From Caprimulgus europaeus (Eukaryota; Chordata; Aves; Caprimulgiformes; Caprimulgidae), in the NCBI GenBank assembly GCA_907165065.1, contig OU015529.1, positions 9,039,054 through 9,103,053 of the forward strand: DNA of 64,000 nucleotides, written 5' to 3'. Position numbers and translations under genes: made by a program. The notes beneath the pieces are model-generated. The model was not told where the DNA came from. It ran no database searches and saw only the letters and a list, made by a program, of their open reading frames with translations. Positions 1 to 10,009 of the stretch are shown in pieces; position 1 is the stretch's first letter; each line of letters begins with the position of its first letter.

Positions 1-3000
1 GTACAATTGGCACATCAGGAGTTCTTATCTCAGACATTCAAATTATGCACCAATTAAAACTATGCATCATTAAGGACTAATTATTTCTTAATTAGGTGTT
101 TGGGTTCCCATAAATCGTTAGCTGATCTATTAGCAATGCTTCTGCTTTCTGAGAAATATATAAATTACTTTCAATATTTACAGATATTCTGATGGCTCAT
201 ATTAAACTTTTTCTAAAGTGATTGGAAAAAGAAATGTACCAGGGAGAGTAATGAAATTAACATTTACATTTAGTGGAGCAGTTTAGAAGTTGGAAAAATA
301 TGGTTGGCAATCTTGTTCCAGTATACTGCAAAACAAACATTAACAGCTCTATCACTACTTGTTAAAGAAAAAAGGTATAATCTAATAATCAGAAACCACC
401 CCCTCGTATTAGCAATACCTCAGGATTCATGGGAAGCATTTTGGAAAATGCTATATTGGATTTGAGCAAATTAAGTTTTTGGGAATATTATACACTTTTA
501 TGATTTATTTTCCACACAGTTGGACTTGCAAGTACAAGGAAATAAATTACAGATATTATAGAGAGTCAATTTTCCAAATCAGGAATCAGGAGGTTTCTGG
601 TATTATATTTGATTACCTCAGAAAGAAAAAAAAGTATTCATAATTACTGTAATAGTCCATATTTGGGTTGTAATTTTCAAGTACTTTATATAATGCAATA
701 ATTACACATGTAACAGATATACCTGTAATAATGCAACTATGACATAGAATTTTTATAATGGTATTTAATGTGTTGAAAAACAGAATGAAGTTTAGTTTTA
801 GAATCTAGTACTGAAAGAAACTAACCTTTACCTTCATGCTGCTGTTCCACTGATTTCAATTTTAAAACAATTTTTAATTCCTTCACTTAAAGGAGCTCTT
901 TTTTTTTCCTCTAAAAAATAACTCCAGAGCAAAAACTCTATTTACATTGAATTGAGAAACAATGAAAACATTTTTTCATATGTTTTAATTGGATATAAGA
1001 AACAATCCTATGCAAGGTATAAACCTGAATCTCCAGACTTTTCTGTCAAACAAACTAAAGTCTACCATGCCAGAAAGATGAGCCACTCTGGAGAACATTG
1101 AAGTGCAAATGTATCAGGAGCAGCCACGTGATCTGTTACCAAAATCTCTGTTTCTTCAGATGGGCATTCTCCTACTTCACAATGGTCAGCTAATTCCCTT
1201 ACTGTCCAACTTAACGCCTGCAGGCATGCACAAAGCCTGACAAAATACTAAATACTATACTAAAACCTTCCCTCAAAATCTTTTCCAAAGCACTGTATAA
1301 TCCTAAATCTGTTGTTACCTGAATCACTTCTTTGCTATGTTCAGATAACAAACTTGCATTTGCTTTTCTCCAGTCTCATGGTCCTACCCTCCTGCTTTTG
1401 GTCACACAATTTCACATGTCACTTCTTCTTTCAGATGCTAGGATGGCTATTACCAGCTGCCTAATCTGAGCACATTAAGCTCGAGTTTTGTGTCCAACTC
1501 TGTTGAGGATAGTTTTTATAAATACATGTTAAATATTATTACTGTTGATCCTGACTTGTACACTATGATCAATATCATCATCCCTATTGAAAACTGAGAC
1601 TAAGTATATATTTATATTTTAGGTTATACCTCAGCCATCTATAAACTAATCCGCTCTGTACTGCTAGATGCCCTCTTTCCTGCCTTTTTTCTGTTTCAAA
1701 AGCATTTCCTGCTCCTTGCAGAATCGTAACTAAAAGGTGGTTTGGTGGATCTCCTAGGTTTTTGTTCTTGTTATACTACCTTCAAACCTCTTTTTAAGAG
1801 GGATTATATATTTTCTGTAAGAAAACATCAAACTCATTTTGGAAGCTAATGTATCCACTTCATCATCAACACCTGTTTAGTGTTTCAAGAATTACAGTGT
1901 CTTCACACATAGCTTTATGTAGTTACTCAGCAGCCTCTATGAAAACCATTAAGGCACTTAGAAATTGAATCGTTCACCATAAATCATCAAGATTAGATTT
2001 AGGTGTGCAATCACTGATGGGAAGAGGCTCTATACAAACACAGCTACACGTGGATAAATACACATTTTCCAAACAAAGAATCCAGAATCATGACCTTTAC
2101 AAAATTTTGGAAAGGTTTAAAAAAAAACCAAAAAGCTCTGATCTTTATTTGTTAATTTAGTAATTAGGTTTGTGCTGCTGTTGTAATGTCTAATGGCAGC
2201 AACTGACAAGTTTAACTTCTTGGAGCCTTTATAACAGTATAAATCACTCAGAAAGTTAAAAATTCAAAATGAACTCCAAAACAAAAAAAGCTGAAATAAA
2301 TTATGCTACACTAAATTTTATTACAAGGGCAGATATGCCTCTTGATTTACATTATACTCCTTCTTCAGTTGCTACAGGCAGGCTATTAACAGAGGAAAGA
2401 AAATCAATTCTTAAACAGGAGACAGTAAGCTGAAAGAACACTAGTTTCCCCTTAAAAAAAAAACAAAACAAAAAAAAACCCCAAAACCCCTTGAAAATAT
2501 ATATATGAAGTAGTTTTGATTATTTGTTGTGCTACACACAAATAAAATGTAAATCTTCAATATAATTCCTTATTCTGTTCTGGCATACAGACTAACATAT
2601 GGTGCCAAAGATAGATTTCCTCAGAAACAACAGTGCAGAAAAAAATAGAATTCAACAATATACTACTAAAGCTTGCAGTAGGCTTGTTTAAGAATAATTA
2701 AATTCCTTCTTTCCAGCACATTCAGGCATTCTACATGTGCACTAACATCATGCCTAACTTCACTGTAGCAATAATTGTTCTATGCTATGGAAACCCATAA
2801 GGGATTAACTATTCTATGATCAAAAATGAATAACAAGATTTTTTTTTCATTAAACACAAACCTAATTTTGCCAGGCAGTGCTTTGCTGATGAGGTTGAAC
2901 CTCATAATTTAAACTGACCCTCCCAATTAAAACTCCGAAACTTGTGAATCTTTCATTTACACTTTAGGGAGGAAAGGAAATAACTAGTAGAACAGTCATT

Positions 3001-5707
3001 ATCATCTCCAGACATCGCTTTAAAACTGGCAGAAAATTTTGCTTCTCAGGCATAAGTTGAGATCAGACTTTTGAGTCTGACATTTATAAAGAGATAGAGG
3101 TGTATGAAAGCAGCTGACCCGGAAGCAGAAATGCTACTGCTGTCCTTAGGAACAGAGTACATCAACCAGATAGCCCGGATAGTGTTTTAAGGGTATTTGT
3201 TTGTTTCTCGCTACTTTTCAGAATATGGTAGCAACTGGTGAAAAAAAAAAAAAACCAAAACAGACAGACATCTGTCACTAGCTTCAAAGACAAAAATCCC
3301 TTGCCATAAATTAGTTTCCTGAGACTGAAGAACTTGTTGTTACTGCTGTTATTAATATTTGCATAGCTGTCAGAAGCCCAAGCTTTATGACTGCTTACTA
3401 CTTCAGGGACCACTGACCATTATTTGAGGTGCTAGCTACAGCCTGAGTTACAGCCTTTCAATAAATGTTACAGCCTTCAAATTCCATTACCAGCAGAGTC
3501 TGAATTACATCTACTCTCAAAATAAAATAAAAATGAGCTGAAACAAGTTATGGAGCTTTGGTACATATTCTGTTCAGAAATCTAAGCTATTTAAGGCAAC
3601 AGCATTTTCTCATGGAGTGCTATCTAACAGATATATGACATGATACATCTAAAAGGTTGGGACTGTCAAAGACAGTCAAATGTAGGGACAGTAAGTCTGG
3701 ATGTTAAATCATGTCTTATTACTTGGACGCTTGAAACCTCTAATAACAAAGGTACTTTATACAGACATCCTCTAAAAAGATGTGTAAACTGCTGTTACCT
3801 AAGAAAGTTTGGAAGAGCTAAGCTTAAGGGTCTGTACTGATCCCCACTTTACAGTGAACTCTGCATTACAGGTAATGGAGAAAATGTGTGGTATAAACTC
3901 TTCCAAAAATTCAACAGGAAAGTATCCAACATTTGTGTCCCAGCAAATAACTACTACACACTTCTGAGAAAAACCGGTAGCTGTCCATGTTACACCCAAT
4001 AACAGGTCTATTTGTGAAAACAGCTCTAAGCTGAAGATGTCCTATATCACTATCTTTCTAATGACTCCTTATGCAACTATGTCACATTTCTGCTTCTCCT
4101 TTGATGTCAAGGAAGAACAGCTAAATAAAATACTTTTAGCATCAGGAAATTTAAATGTAGCATTTTCCCCTGAGGGCTGCAGATCTCTCTCACTGACTGA
4201 ACACTCAGCTGTGTGCCTGTAGCCATTATGGACAGAAGACAAGTGCTGACTAATGGGAACCTAGAGTACAATTTTATAAAGAGAGCAGGCCTTCATCTGA
4301 AACTGAAAATTTCCTACATAGTTTCTGTGGTTGGGATGTAATTCACTGCTATACAGTGCAGAACTCTTATTCTGAGGTCATTAGGCTCACCAGTGATGAA
4401 AATAAAATAGGTCACTGGGTAGTTGCTGGTGAAGAATTACCACACACCAGCACATCTTCAGAAAACTGTCACATGGACACAATCATCACATACTCTTTTT
4501 CCAAAGGAGGGAAACCATATTTCAGAAGAGGATATTTTGTGTTATAATTGGAGTGATTTGTTAAGATTTATGAAAAAAAGCCTCCAAGCTTGCTGAATAG
4601 ATAACATACAAACCAAAAGGACTTGAGGAAGCAACTGTGAGCCATTGATCCAAATAACAATCACTTGCTGAGATGCACAGTTTTTCCTTGTAGTCATGAA
4701 ATCCTGACGAGAACTTAATGCAAAAATACAGATAATATAGGTGACTGACAAAAAATGAAACTGTATGTCTTGTATAATGATGAGTGTTCTTCCTCTCCTA
4801 TAGAAAATGAAATGAGCAGTAACTCCAACACCAATAGCCAAACCCTCCCTATGAGACATAAGTAATCTTAGCTCCAGTGTCAGCATAACAGGAGGCACTT
4901 TTAAATGCATGTCAACAACACTACTTGAAATATCAGTTACAAGAGAAGTAAGGTCACTATTTCTGCTTCCTTAGGAGTATTCTTTATATAATCTATTCTT
5001 GACAAGTCACAATGAATAATGTAAATATAGGAAACTAGTACTCAGATTGTATTTAAAAAATGCCAGATGTGCTGAAGTGAGTATTTAGTCCTCTACAAAA
5101 GTATTGTGTAAAAGGCATGTGCCAAATTTCATGTTGCTCTCTTACTTATTCCTATGAACAGAGTACCTCTCAAGGAAGCCACAGTAATTTCCTTAGCTCT
5201 AAAGGGATTAAATGAAACCTTCAGTGCTGAGTTGATATAAAGCACCAGTATGTTTTTAACCAGCATGATCTGACCAATGCAGCGTGACTGCATTAGCGGA
5301 AAGGACTACAGTGTAAATAGTTCAGTGCCTAAGACCATTTCTGCATAGGCCAGCTTCTCTGATATCCAAAGCTGTGCACTGGAACACAGAGCTAACTCTC
5401 TAATCACCAGAGAAAGGCAAAACTGCCTAATTCAGGAAAGTAATTTCTAGACCATTTGAAATTTAATTCAGAAATCATCTAGAAGAGTTCCTCATTCTGA
5501 ACCAAAACACAAATCCATCTTCAGTATCTTCACACTCCTGTAAAGTACTTTGGTCATTTTTGTAAGAATCATCGTCCTTCAAAGGGATGCTCTCTAATAC
5601 AGTAGTAGACTGATATCAACAACTTTTGAACACTGTGAAGGTGAAGTTTGGTATGCTAAGAGATGTAGACAATCATAAATATTAGAATTGTGACCTCATT
5701 TAGTACT

Positions 5708-5757
5708 GGTCTTGGAAACTTCAGCTTCTAGATAGGGAGGCTGAAGTTTCCAAGGTT
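5708..5757 (+). other. Strong inverted repeat / RNA hairpin candidate
   Basis: The arms CTTGGAAACTTCAGC (5711-5725) and GCTGAAGTTTCCAAG (5740-5754) are perfectly complementary over 15 bp. On the plus strand, G-U and Watson-Crick pairs could extend the stem inward by four pairs to a six-base loop and outward by up to three wobble pairs. The wobbles pair only in plus-strand RNA. No flanking target-site duplication or gene context explains it. Confidence 0.6.
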
Positions 5758-6359
5758 TCCCTCTCTTAACCCTAAAGTCCTAGGAAGCCTCATATATTTT
5801 AAAAATTTTGATTATATACAGAATTGTAAAGTTAACATATAAAACTAAACTTGTTTTCTCTGAAAAGCTCCCCACTCCATTTATCATTTGAAGATCTTAT
5901 CTACTGCTAGAGTACCAAACATAATAAATCTATACGGGTAATGTGAACTTCATGTATTTCCTTGGAAAAGAACAAATCACAGCATAAAGAAGCTGAGAGA
6001 TAAATAATAGTCTTGTTGATTTAGGAAGGCAAATACAGAGGACAATATTAACATCCTGAAACAGTTTCCATAATTGGACTTAGCATTCCTCTTCTGCTGC
6101 ATAAAACTGGAGTGACTTCATTTCTATACGGAGGAAATTTTTAATGAAAAATTAGCAGGACAGGAAAGGTATGCAACACTCAAGCACCATTATCTCTGAG
6201 ACAGAACTGTCTAGATGGATGAATTTCAATGTGACTCAAAAATAAATACAAAAAAAATCCATTCAAGTGTAGCACATAAGGAAAAGTCTGATTTATAAAA
6301 AGAAAAAGAAATAAGAGATGTAACCAATGATCAGGGATTTTCTTTATCAAACATTAAAA

Positions 6360-6545
6360 CATAGAATGGTTTGGGTTGGAAGGGACCTTAAAGATCATCC
6401 CGTTCCAACCACCCTGCCATTAGCAGGGACACCTTCCACCAGACCAGGTTGCTCAAAGCCTCATCCAACCTGGCCTTGAACACTTCCAGGGATGGGGCAT
6501 ACACAACTTTTCTGGGCAACCTGGGCCAATGTCTCCCACGTTGCC
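6360..6545 (-). mobile_element. CR1 LINE, 5'-truncated 3' end
   Basis: The plus strand begins ATAGAATGGTTTGGGTTGG, then GGGACCTTAAAGATCATC and a block containing GGTTGCTCAAAGCCTCATCC. This is the reverse complement of the conserved 3' end of avian CR1 elements, so the element runs on the minus strand. Its 3' end is at about 6360; the usual ATTCTATG tail repeats are reduced to about one partial copy. Similarity fades near 6545, where CR1 would continue with CCAGTGTCTCACCACCC. It is one of the many short, 5'-truncated CR1 copies typical of bird genomes. It has no coding capacity, and it sits in the ATRNL1 intron in the same orientation as the gene. The exact ends are estimates. Confidence 0.92.
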
Positions 6546-7054
6546 ATTAAGGTGTTTTACTGCAGTGGAAACAGCACAGGAAGGAGCTATAATCTGCCGA
6601 CATCTGACAGAGTTGCACATCGCAGGAGTACATCACCTTAATAACCTTTGTCTTACAATGATGATATAGGCACCTTCCAATCATAAAGGTGGAAAGAGTA
6701 TGGAATGTATTTACAGCTTAAATTGCTCCAGGGGTTTGTTTAGGAAGGCTATTTCACAATTGAAGTTGAACTGTCCTTAGAAAATGGGATTGGTGAGTGT
6801 AAAAAATACCCCTAATGTGAAGAGTAAAAGAAAAAAGTTAACCTTCAGGTTTTTATATAAAATAGCACATGCATAAATGTTAATAAGTTCCACAAATTCA
6901 CCCTTCTGTGTAACACATTTACAGTTAATATTCATGTACTATTAAGAAAAGTCTATCTTTACTTAAAACAGGGATAGTATTTCTCTGCCAGTTTACTTAG
7001 AAGATGACTGCTTTGCTCCAAGAGGCTCCTCAGCAGATGACTTTGTCTCATATA

Positions 7055-7060
<6 letters not shown>

Positions 7061-7098
<38 letters not shown>
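7061..7098. repeat. (TA)19 microsatellite
   Basis: An uninterrupted TA dinucleotide run, preceded by TATATATTTT and followed by nine or so A. Such runs are usually length-polymorphic. Confidence 0.97.
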
Positions 7099-7103
<5 letters not shown>

Positions 7104-7755
7104 AAACAGGCTCTGTATTTTATAAAAACAGAAGAGTTTTTCCACCAAAATGGAAATCTGTGGAATGTCTGTAATTATGGTAAACTGGCAAGAATTGCTA
7201 TAGCCAAAAGCAGGTCATCCACATAAAGAGCTCCTTGACTGATGCCGGGAACACCATTATTTACAAATGAAGCTTAGTAACGGTAACTGTAAATATTTCT
7301 TAAACTTTCAGGGGAAAAAAAACAAAACAAAAACAAAAATCCAAAACATCATTGAATTTTTTGAGCCTGTCACTGCACAGTATCTCACTATTCAAAAAAT
7401 ATCCTGCAAAATTGATTCTAATGAAGTTAAAGAAGAATGTAAATTCTAACCACATACATTAAGTGTTCACTGAAGTTTGTAATATTGTAACATGATGTAG
7501 ACATTCAACCTTTAAGAAAATCAGAGGCTAAGGAAGCTAATGATTAATGAAAGATTACACACAAATATCTAGGTACACACATACAAATTTGTATATCCTC
7601 TTCTATGTATACACCTAAATGCATAAGACACATGACAAATAAACATTTCTGTACAATAATTTTAATTTCAGATTTTAAAATTGACAGTTTGAAGTCTAGT
7701 TCACTAAGGAAAGCACAAGCATCATAATATAATTCTTATACACAGAAAATATGGC

Positions 7756-7777
7756 ATGCAAATAATATTATTTGCAT
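7756..7777. promoter_or_regulatory. Palindromic pair of octamer (POU-type) motifs
   Basis: A perfect 22-bp palindrome built as ATGCAAAT, six bases (AATATT), ATTTGCAT. Each arm is the consensus octamer bound by Oct/POU proteins. It lies in the intron about 80 bp beyond the donor of the last visible exon. Sequence match only; whether it is bound is unknown, and octamers do occur by chance in AT-rich DNA, though a perfect inverted pair is much rarer. Confidence 0.4.
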
Positions 7778-7860
7778 ACTTTCTGTATGAGAGAAAACAC
7801 GACATTCAATGTAAAGCTCAGGCATCAACAACTTTATAAGTGCAAAACAGTCATACTAAC

Positions 7861-8018
7861 CTGTATTTTGATTGGCCAGGAGAAATTGCTGACATAGACA
7901 TAGAAAGTGATGTTTGGGTTGCTCCGAAAGTTAAATTTTTCACAGGAAAAGCTATCTCTGTATTCCTTAATATTAGTCTTAGAAACAACAGGAATCTCTT
8001 CTCCAGATATTGTTCCAG
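7861..8018 (-). CDS. ATRNL1: ATRNL1 exon: last ectodomain segment before the membrane span
   Basis: Internal exon of 158 nt on the minus strand. The acceptor is a run of T ending TTAG; the donor is CAG|GTTAGTAT, with T rather than a purine at position +3. Two bases complete an Ala codon. Then 52 codons begin GTISGEEIPVVSKTNIKEYR and end YVSNFSWPIKIQ, finishing on a codon boundary. Two sequons (N-I-T, N-F-S) fit an extracellular location. In the family the next codons begin the IAFSQ segment and then the single transmembrane helix and cytoplasmic tail; I could not find that exon in 1-7860, so it probably lies further downstream. From memory, human ATRNL1 has EETSIVSKNNIKEYRDSFSY. The present EEIPVVSKTN and SFSC are differences: the first resembles ATRN (EEMPVVSKTN), the second gives an extra cysteine. 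Confidence 0.95.
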
Positions 8019-9236
8019 CTAAAAAAAAAAACAAACATATGTAGATATAGATTTGTGACAAATATTAATCATTAAAGGTACTACAGTAAATTTCCACAAG
8101 AAACTTAAATTCTTGATTTACTTTTGGTGTCTTCATCCTATAACTTTAATAAGCATTTATTATGGTTTACATGGCACATCAGGTATATTTCATACACATA
8201 GAAAAAATTCATAAAACACTCTGGTTTCAAAAGATTATGAATGAATCATAAAATTTAGAGAAGCTACATGAATTTTAGAAGTAAGCTATGGTCAACTAAA
8301 CTGATAATATGCCTTCCTCTAGTTATTTACATACTATTTCAATAAAAACTCATATGTTCATAAAGTGTGAAAGTTAATTAGTCTACTTCTTAAATTATTG
8401 CTGTAGAGTTTTTAATTGTTCATGAAAGCTTTAATAACATACCTACTAATAAACACGTATCATATTTTGCAAATATATGGGTGAATGTACTAAGTTAAAA
8501 TAAAGAAATAGATAGAATTTACTAGTTATGATATGTTAAAATACTTCAGAAATACACTGATGAAGAAATTAATGAGTGCAACATGCAAGACAAACTGAAC
8601 CTTCTCTATTTATTTTTTTTTTTAATTTTACTACAATTTCCTTTTAAGCATGATGCTTCTCCTTGGATGTGTTTTCAGAAAGTCAATAGAACCAATTCAG
8701 AAAAACTGTCTAAATAAATCTTTTCTTCCTTCTTATTAAAACAAAGAAGAGTAATGGGGTTCAAAGTTGGAGAAAAATAGATAAGCAGTTTCTTTTATCA
8801 GCATACACAGAAGAACTTTATTGTTTGATATCAATGTTAAGGTTAATAATTAAATTTTTAGTTTGAACACTGAAACAAAGAAATTAAAATCTTAGTCTCT
8901 GCAGTAGTTAAGGAAGCAATTTATCTTAATTAAAATCACAGCATTTCATAACACTGTCATTTTAAAAATTTAAATAGACTACAAGCTTTTCTTACCAAAG
9001 TAATTTTAATTGAATAGGAGAGAAAGTTAACATATTAATGAAGCTTTGTTCAGATTGCAAATTATCATCTGAGGTTTAAATAATATAATTAATAATGGAA
9101 TAATGATAATGGCAGAAGAACACATTTGGTAAAGTTTTATTATCAAAATTAGCAAAGTGATAATAAGGTTAAAATAGCTTAAAGGATCAGAAATCATATG
9201 TGAAAGAAAAAGCATCATAGCAAAATTCATGCTTAC
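8019..9236 (-). other. ATRNL1: ATRNL1 intron (phase 1)
   Basis: Intron of 1218 nt with GTAAGCAT at its 5' end (minus strand) and a poly-T tract ending TTAG at its 3' end. It is AT-rich; I see no repeat family or other gene in it. Confidence 0.9.
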
Positions 9237-9315
9237 CCGTAGAACCAATAGACCATGTAATATTGAGGTTGAAGTTGTTTGATGCATTAATTGATATATC
9301 CAAATTTTTATTTGA
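9237..9315 (-). CDS. ATRNL1: ATRNL1 exon: membrane-proximal ectodomain, glycosylation sites
   Basis: Internal exon of 79 nt on the minus strand. The acceptor is TTTTTTTTTAATCTAG and the donor is GTAAGCAT. It starts in phase 0 directly after the PEQ codons of the preceding exon, encodes 26 codons (SNKNLDISINASNNFNLNIT, then WSIGST) and leaves one base for an Ala codon. Two N-glycosylation sequons are visible, N-A-S and N-I-T, as expected for an extracellular segment. From memory, human ATRNL1 has WSVGSTAG here, so the bird sequence differs by Val to Ile. ATRN has a clearly different stretch (NRDLDMFINASKNFN). A reading frame that continues below the donor into the intron is only a read-through of the splice site and should not be taken as coding. 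Confidence 0.95.
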
Positions 9316-9914
9316 CTAGATTAAAAAAAAATAAAATATATTGAAGTTAACAAAATATACCAGAATGTATGCACATAACTGAATACAGATTTTTAATTGT
9401 CTTCTTTCATTTTAAACATAAATGGTAATAATTCAGAGCCAAGGGCAATCCTCTCTTTTAAGAACAGGGTACAAGTAAATGTATAACTACACCAGTTACC
9501 TTTTCAGATTGTGATAAAAACAATGAAATAATTTTCATTGTAAAACTAAAGAAAAAATACATGGCAAAAGGCTACATTTTAATTACAATTCAAAAATTAC
9601 TTGTCTCATCTGCTAATAAAGATTTCTTAACTGAAGTGTATATGCCTTTAATTCATATCAGGACAATACTAAAACTTATCCATGGAAAAACAATAAAATA
9701 AATCAGCTAATAATTTTTTTGAGTATTAGTTGATCTGAAGTGTGTCTACCATTTCAAAAATTTTCTCAATGGAAATAATTTTCAGTTTTCAAAAAGATTT
9801 TAAATATTCCAATACCCTATAGGCACTTGGCAAACCTATAATCATGGTCAAATACGATGGAAATCTTGATCATGACTCTCCAAAACGTGTCTAAAGTTAA
9901 AAACCTTTTCTTAC
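9316..9914 (-). other. ATRNL1: ATRNL1 intron (phase 0)
   Basis: Intron of 599 nt between the two exons encoding the membrane-proximal ectodomain. AT-rich, with nothing else recognisable. Confidence 0.9.
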
Positions 9915-10009
9915 CTGTTCTGGATTTGCTATAAAGTTTATGGCAGTGTGATGTCGATCATCCTCTTGTAGTAAGCTGAAGGTAAACTGGTAATCAATCA
10001 AAAGGCTGT
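9915..10009 (-). CDS. ATRNL1: ATRNL1 exon: start of the membrane-proximal ectodomain
   Basis: Internal exon of 95 nt on the minus strand. The acceptor is TTTTGCCCACAG and the donor is CAG|GTAAGAAA. Two bases finish the Tyr codon begun in the 31099-31151 exon. Then 31 codons run from SLLIDYQFTFSLLQEDDRHH to TAINFIANPEQ, and the exon ends on a codon boundary (phase 0). This is the region just after the last EGF module. From memory, the human ATRNL1 sequence here is identical or nearly so, while ATRN differs (TLLIDYQFTFSLSQEDDRYY, then ATPDEQ). There is no recognised catalytic motif; the segment is a structural ectodomain piece. It is the first of three clustered exons within 2.2 kb. An earlier AG four bases downstream within the exon would break the frame, so the acceptor given here is preferred. 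Confidence 0.95.

Larger units (their letters stand above)
1..7860 (-). other. ATRNL1: ATRNL1 intron, 3' of the last visible exon (partial)
   Basis: No further coding exon is visible. I looked on the minus strand for the expected IAFSQ segment, the hydrophobic span and the basic CWASRRRE stretch of the attractin family and did not find them, so this intron is at least 7.8 kb. Contents that stand out are a CR1 fragment, a (TA)19 microsatellite, a perfect 15-bp inverted repeat at 5711-5754, an octamer palindrome at 7756-7777 and an A/C-only tract at about 2454-2490. The short open frames here lack codon structure or recognisable similarity. Confidence 0.8.

Noticed and set aside
9027-9236. Continuation of an open frame below the donor of the 9237-9315 exon
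   Set aside because: This is read-through of a clear GTAAGC donor, and in a different frame from the coding one.
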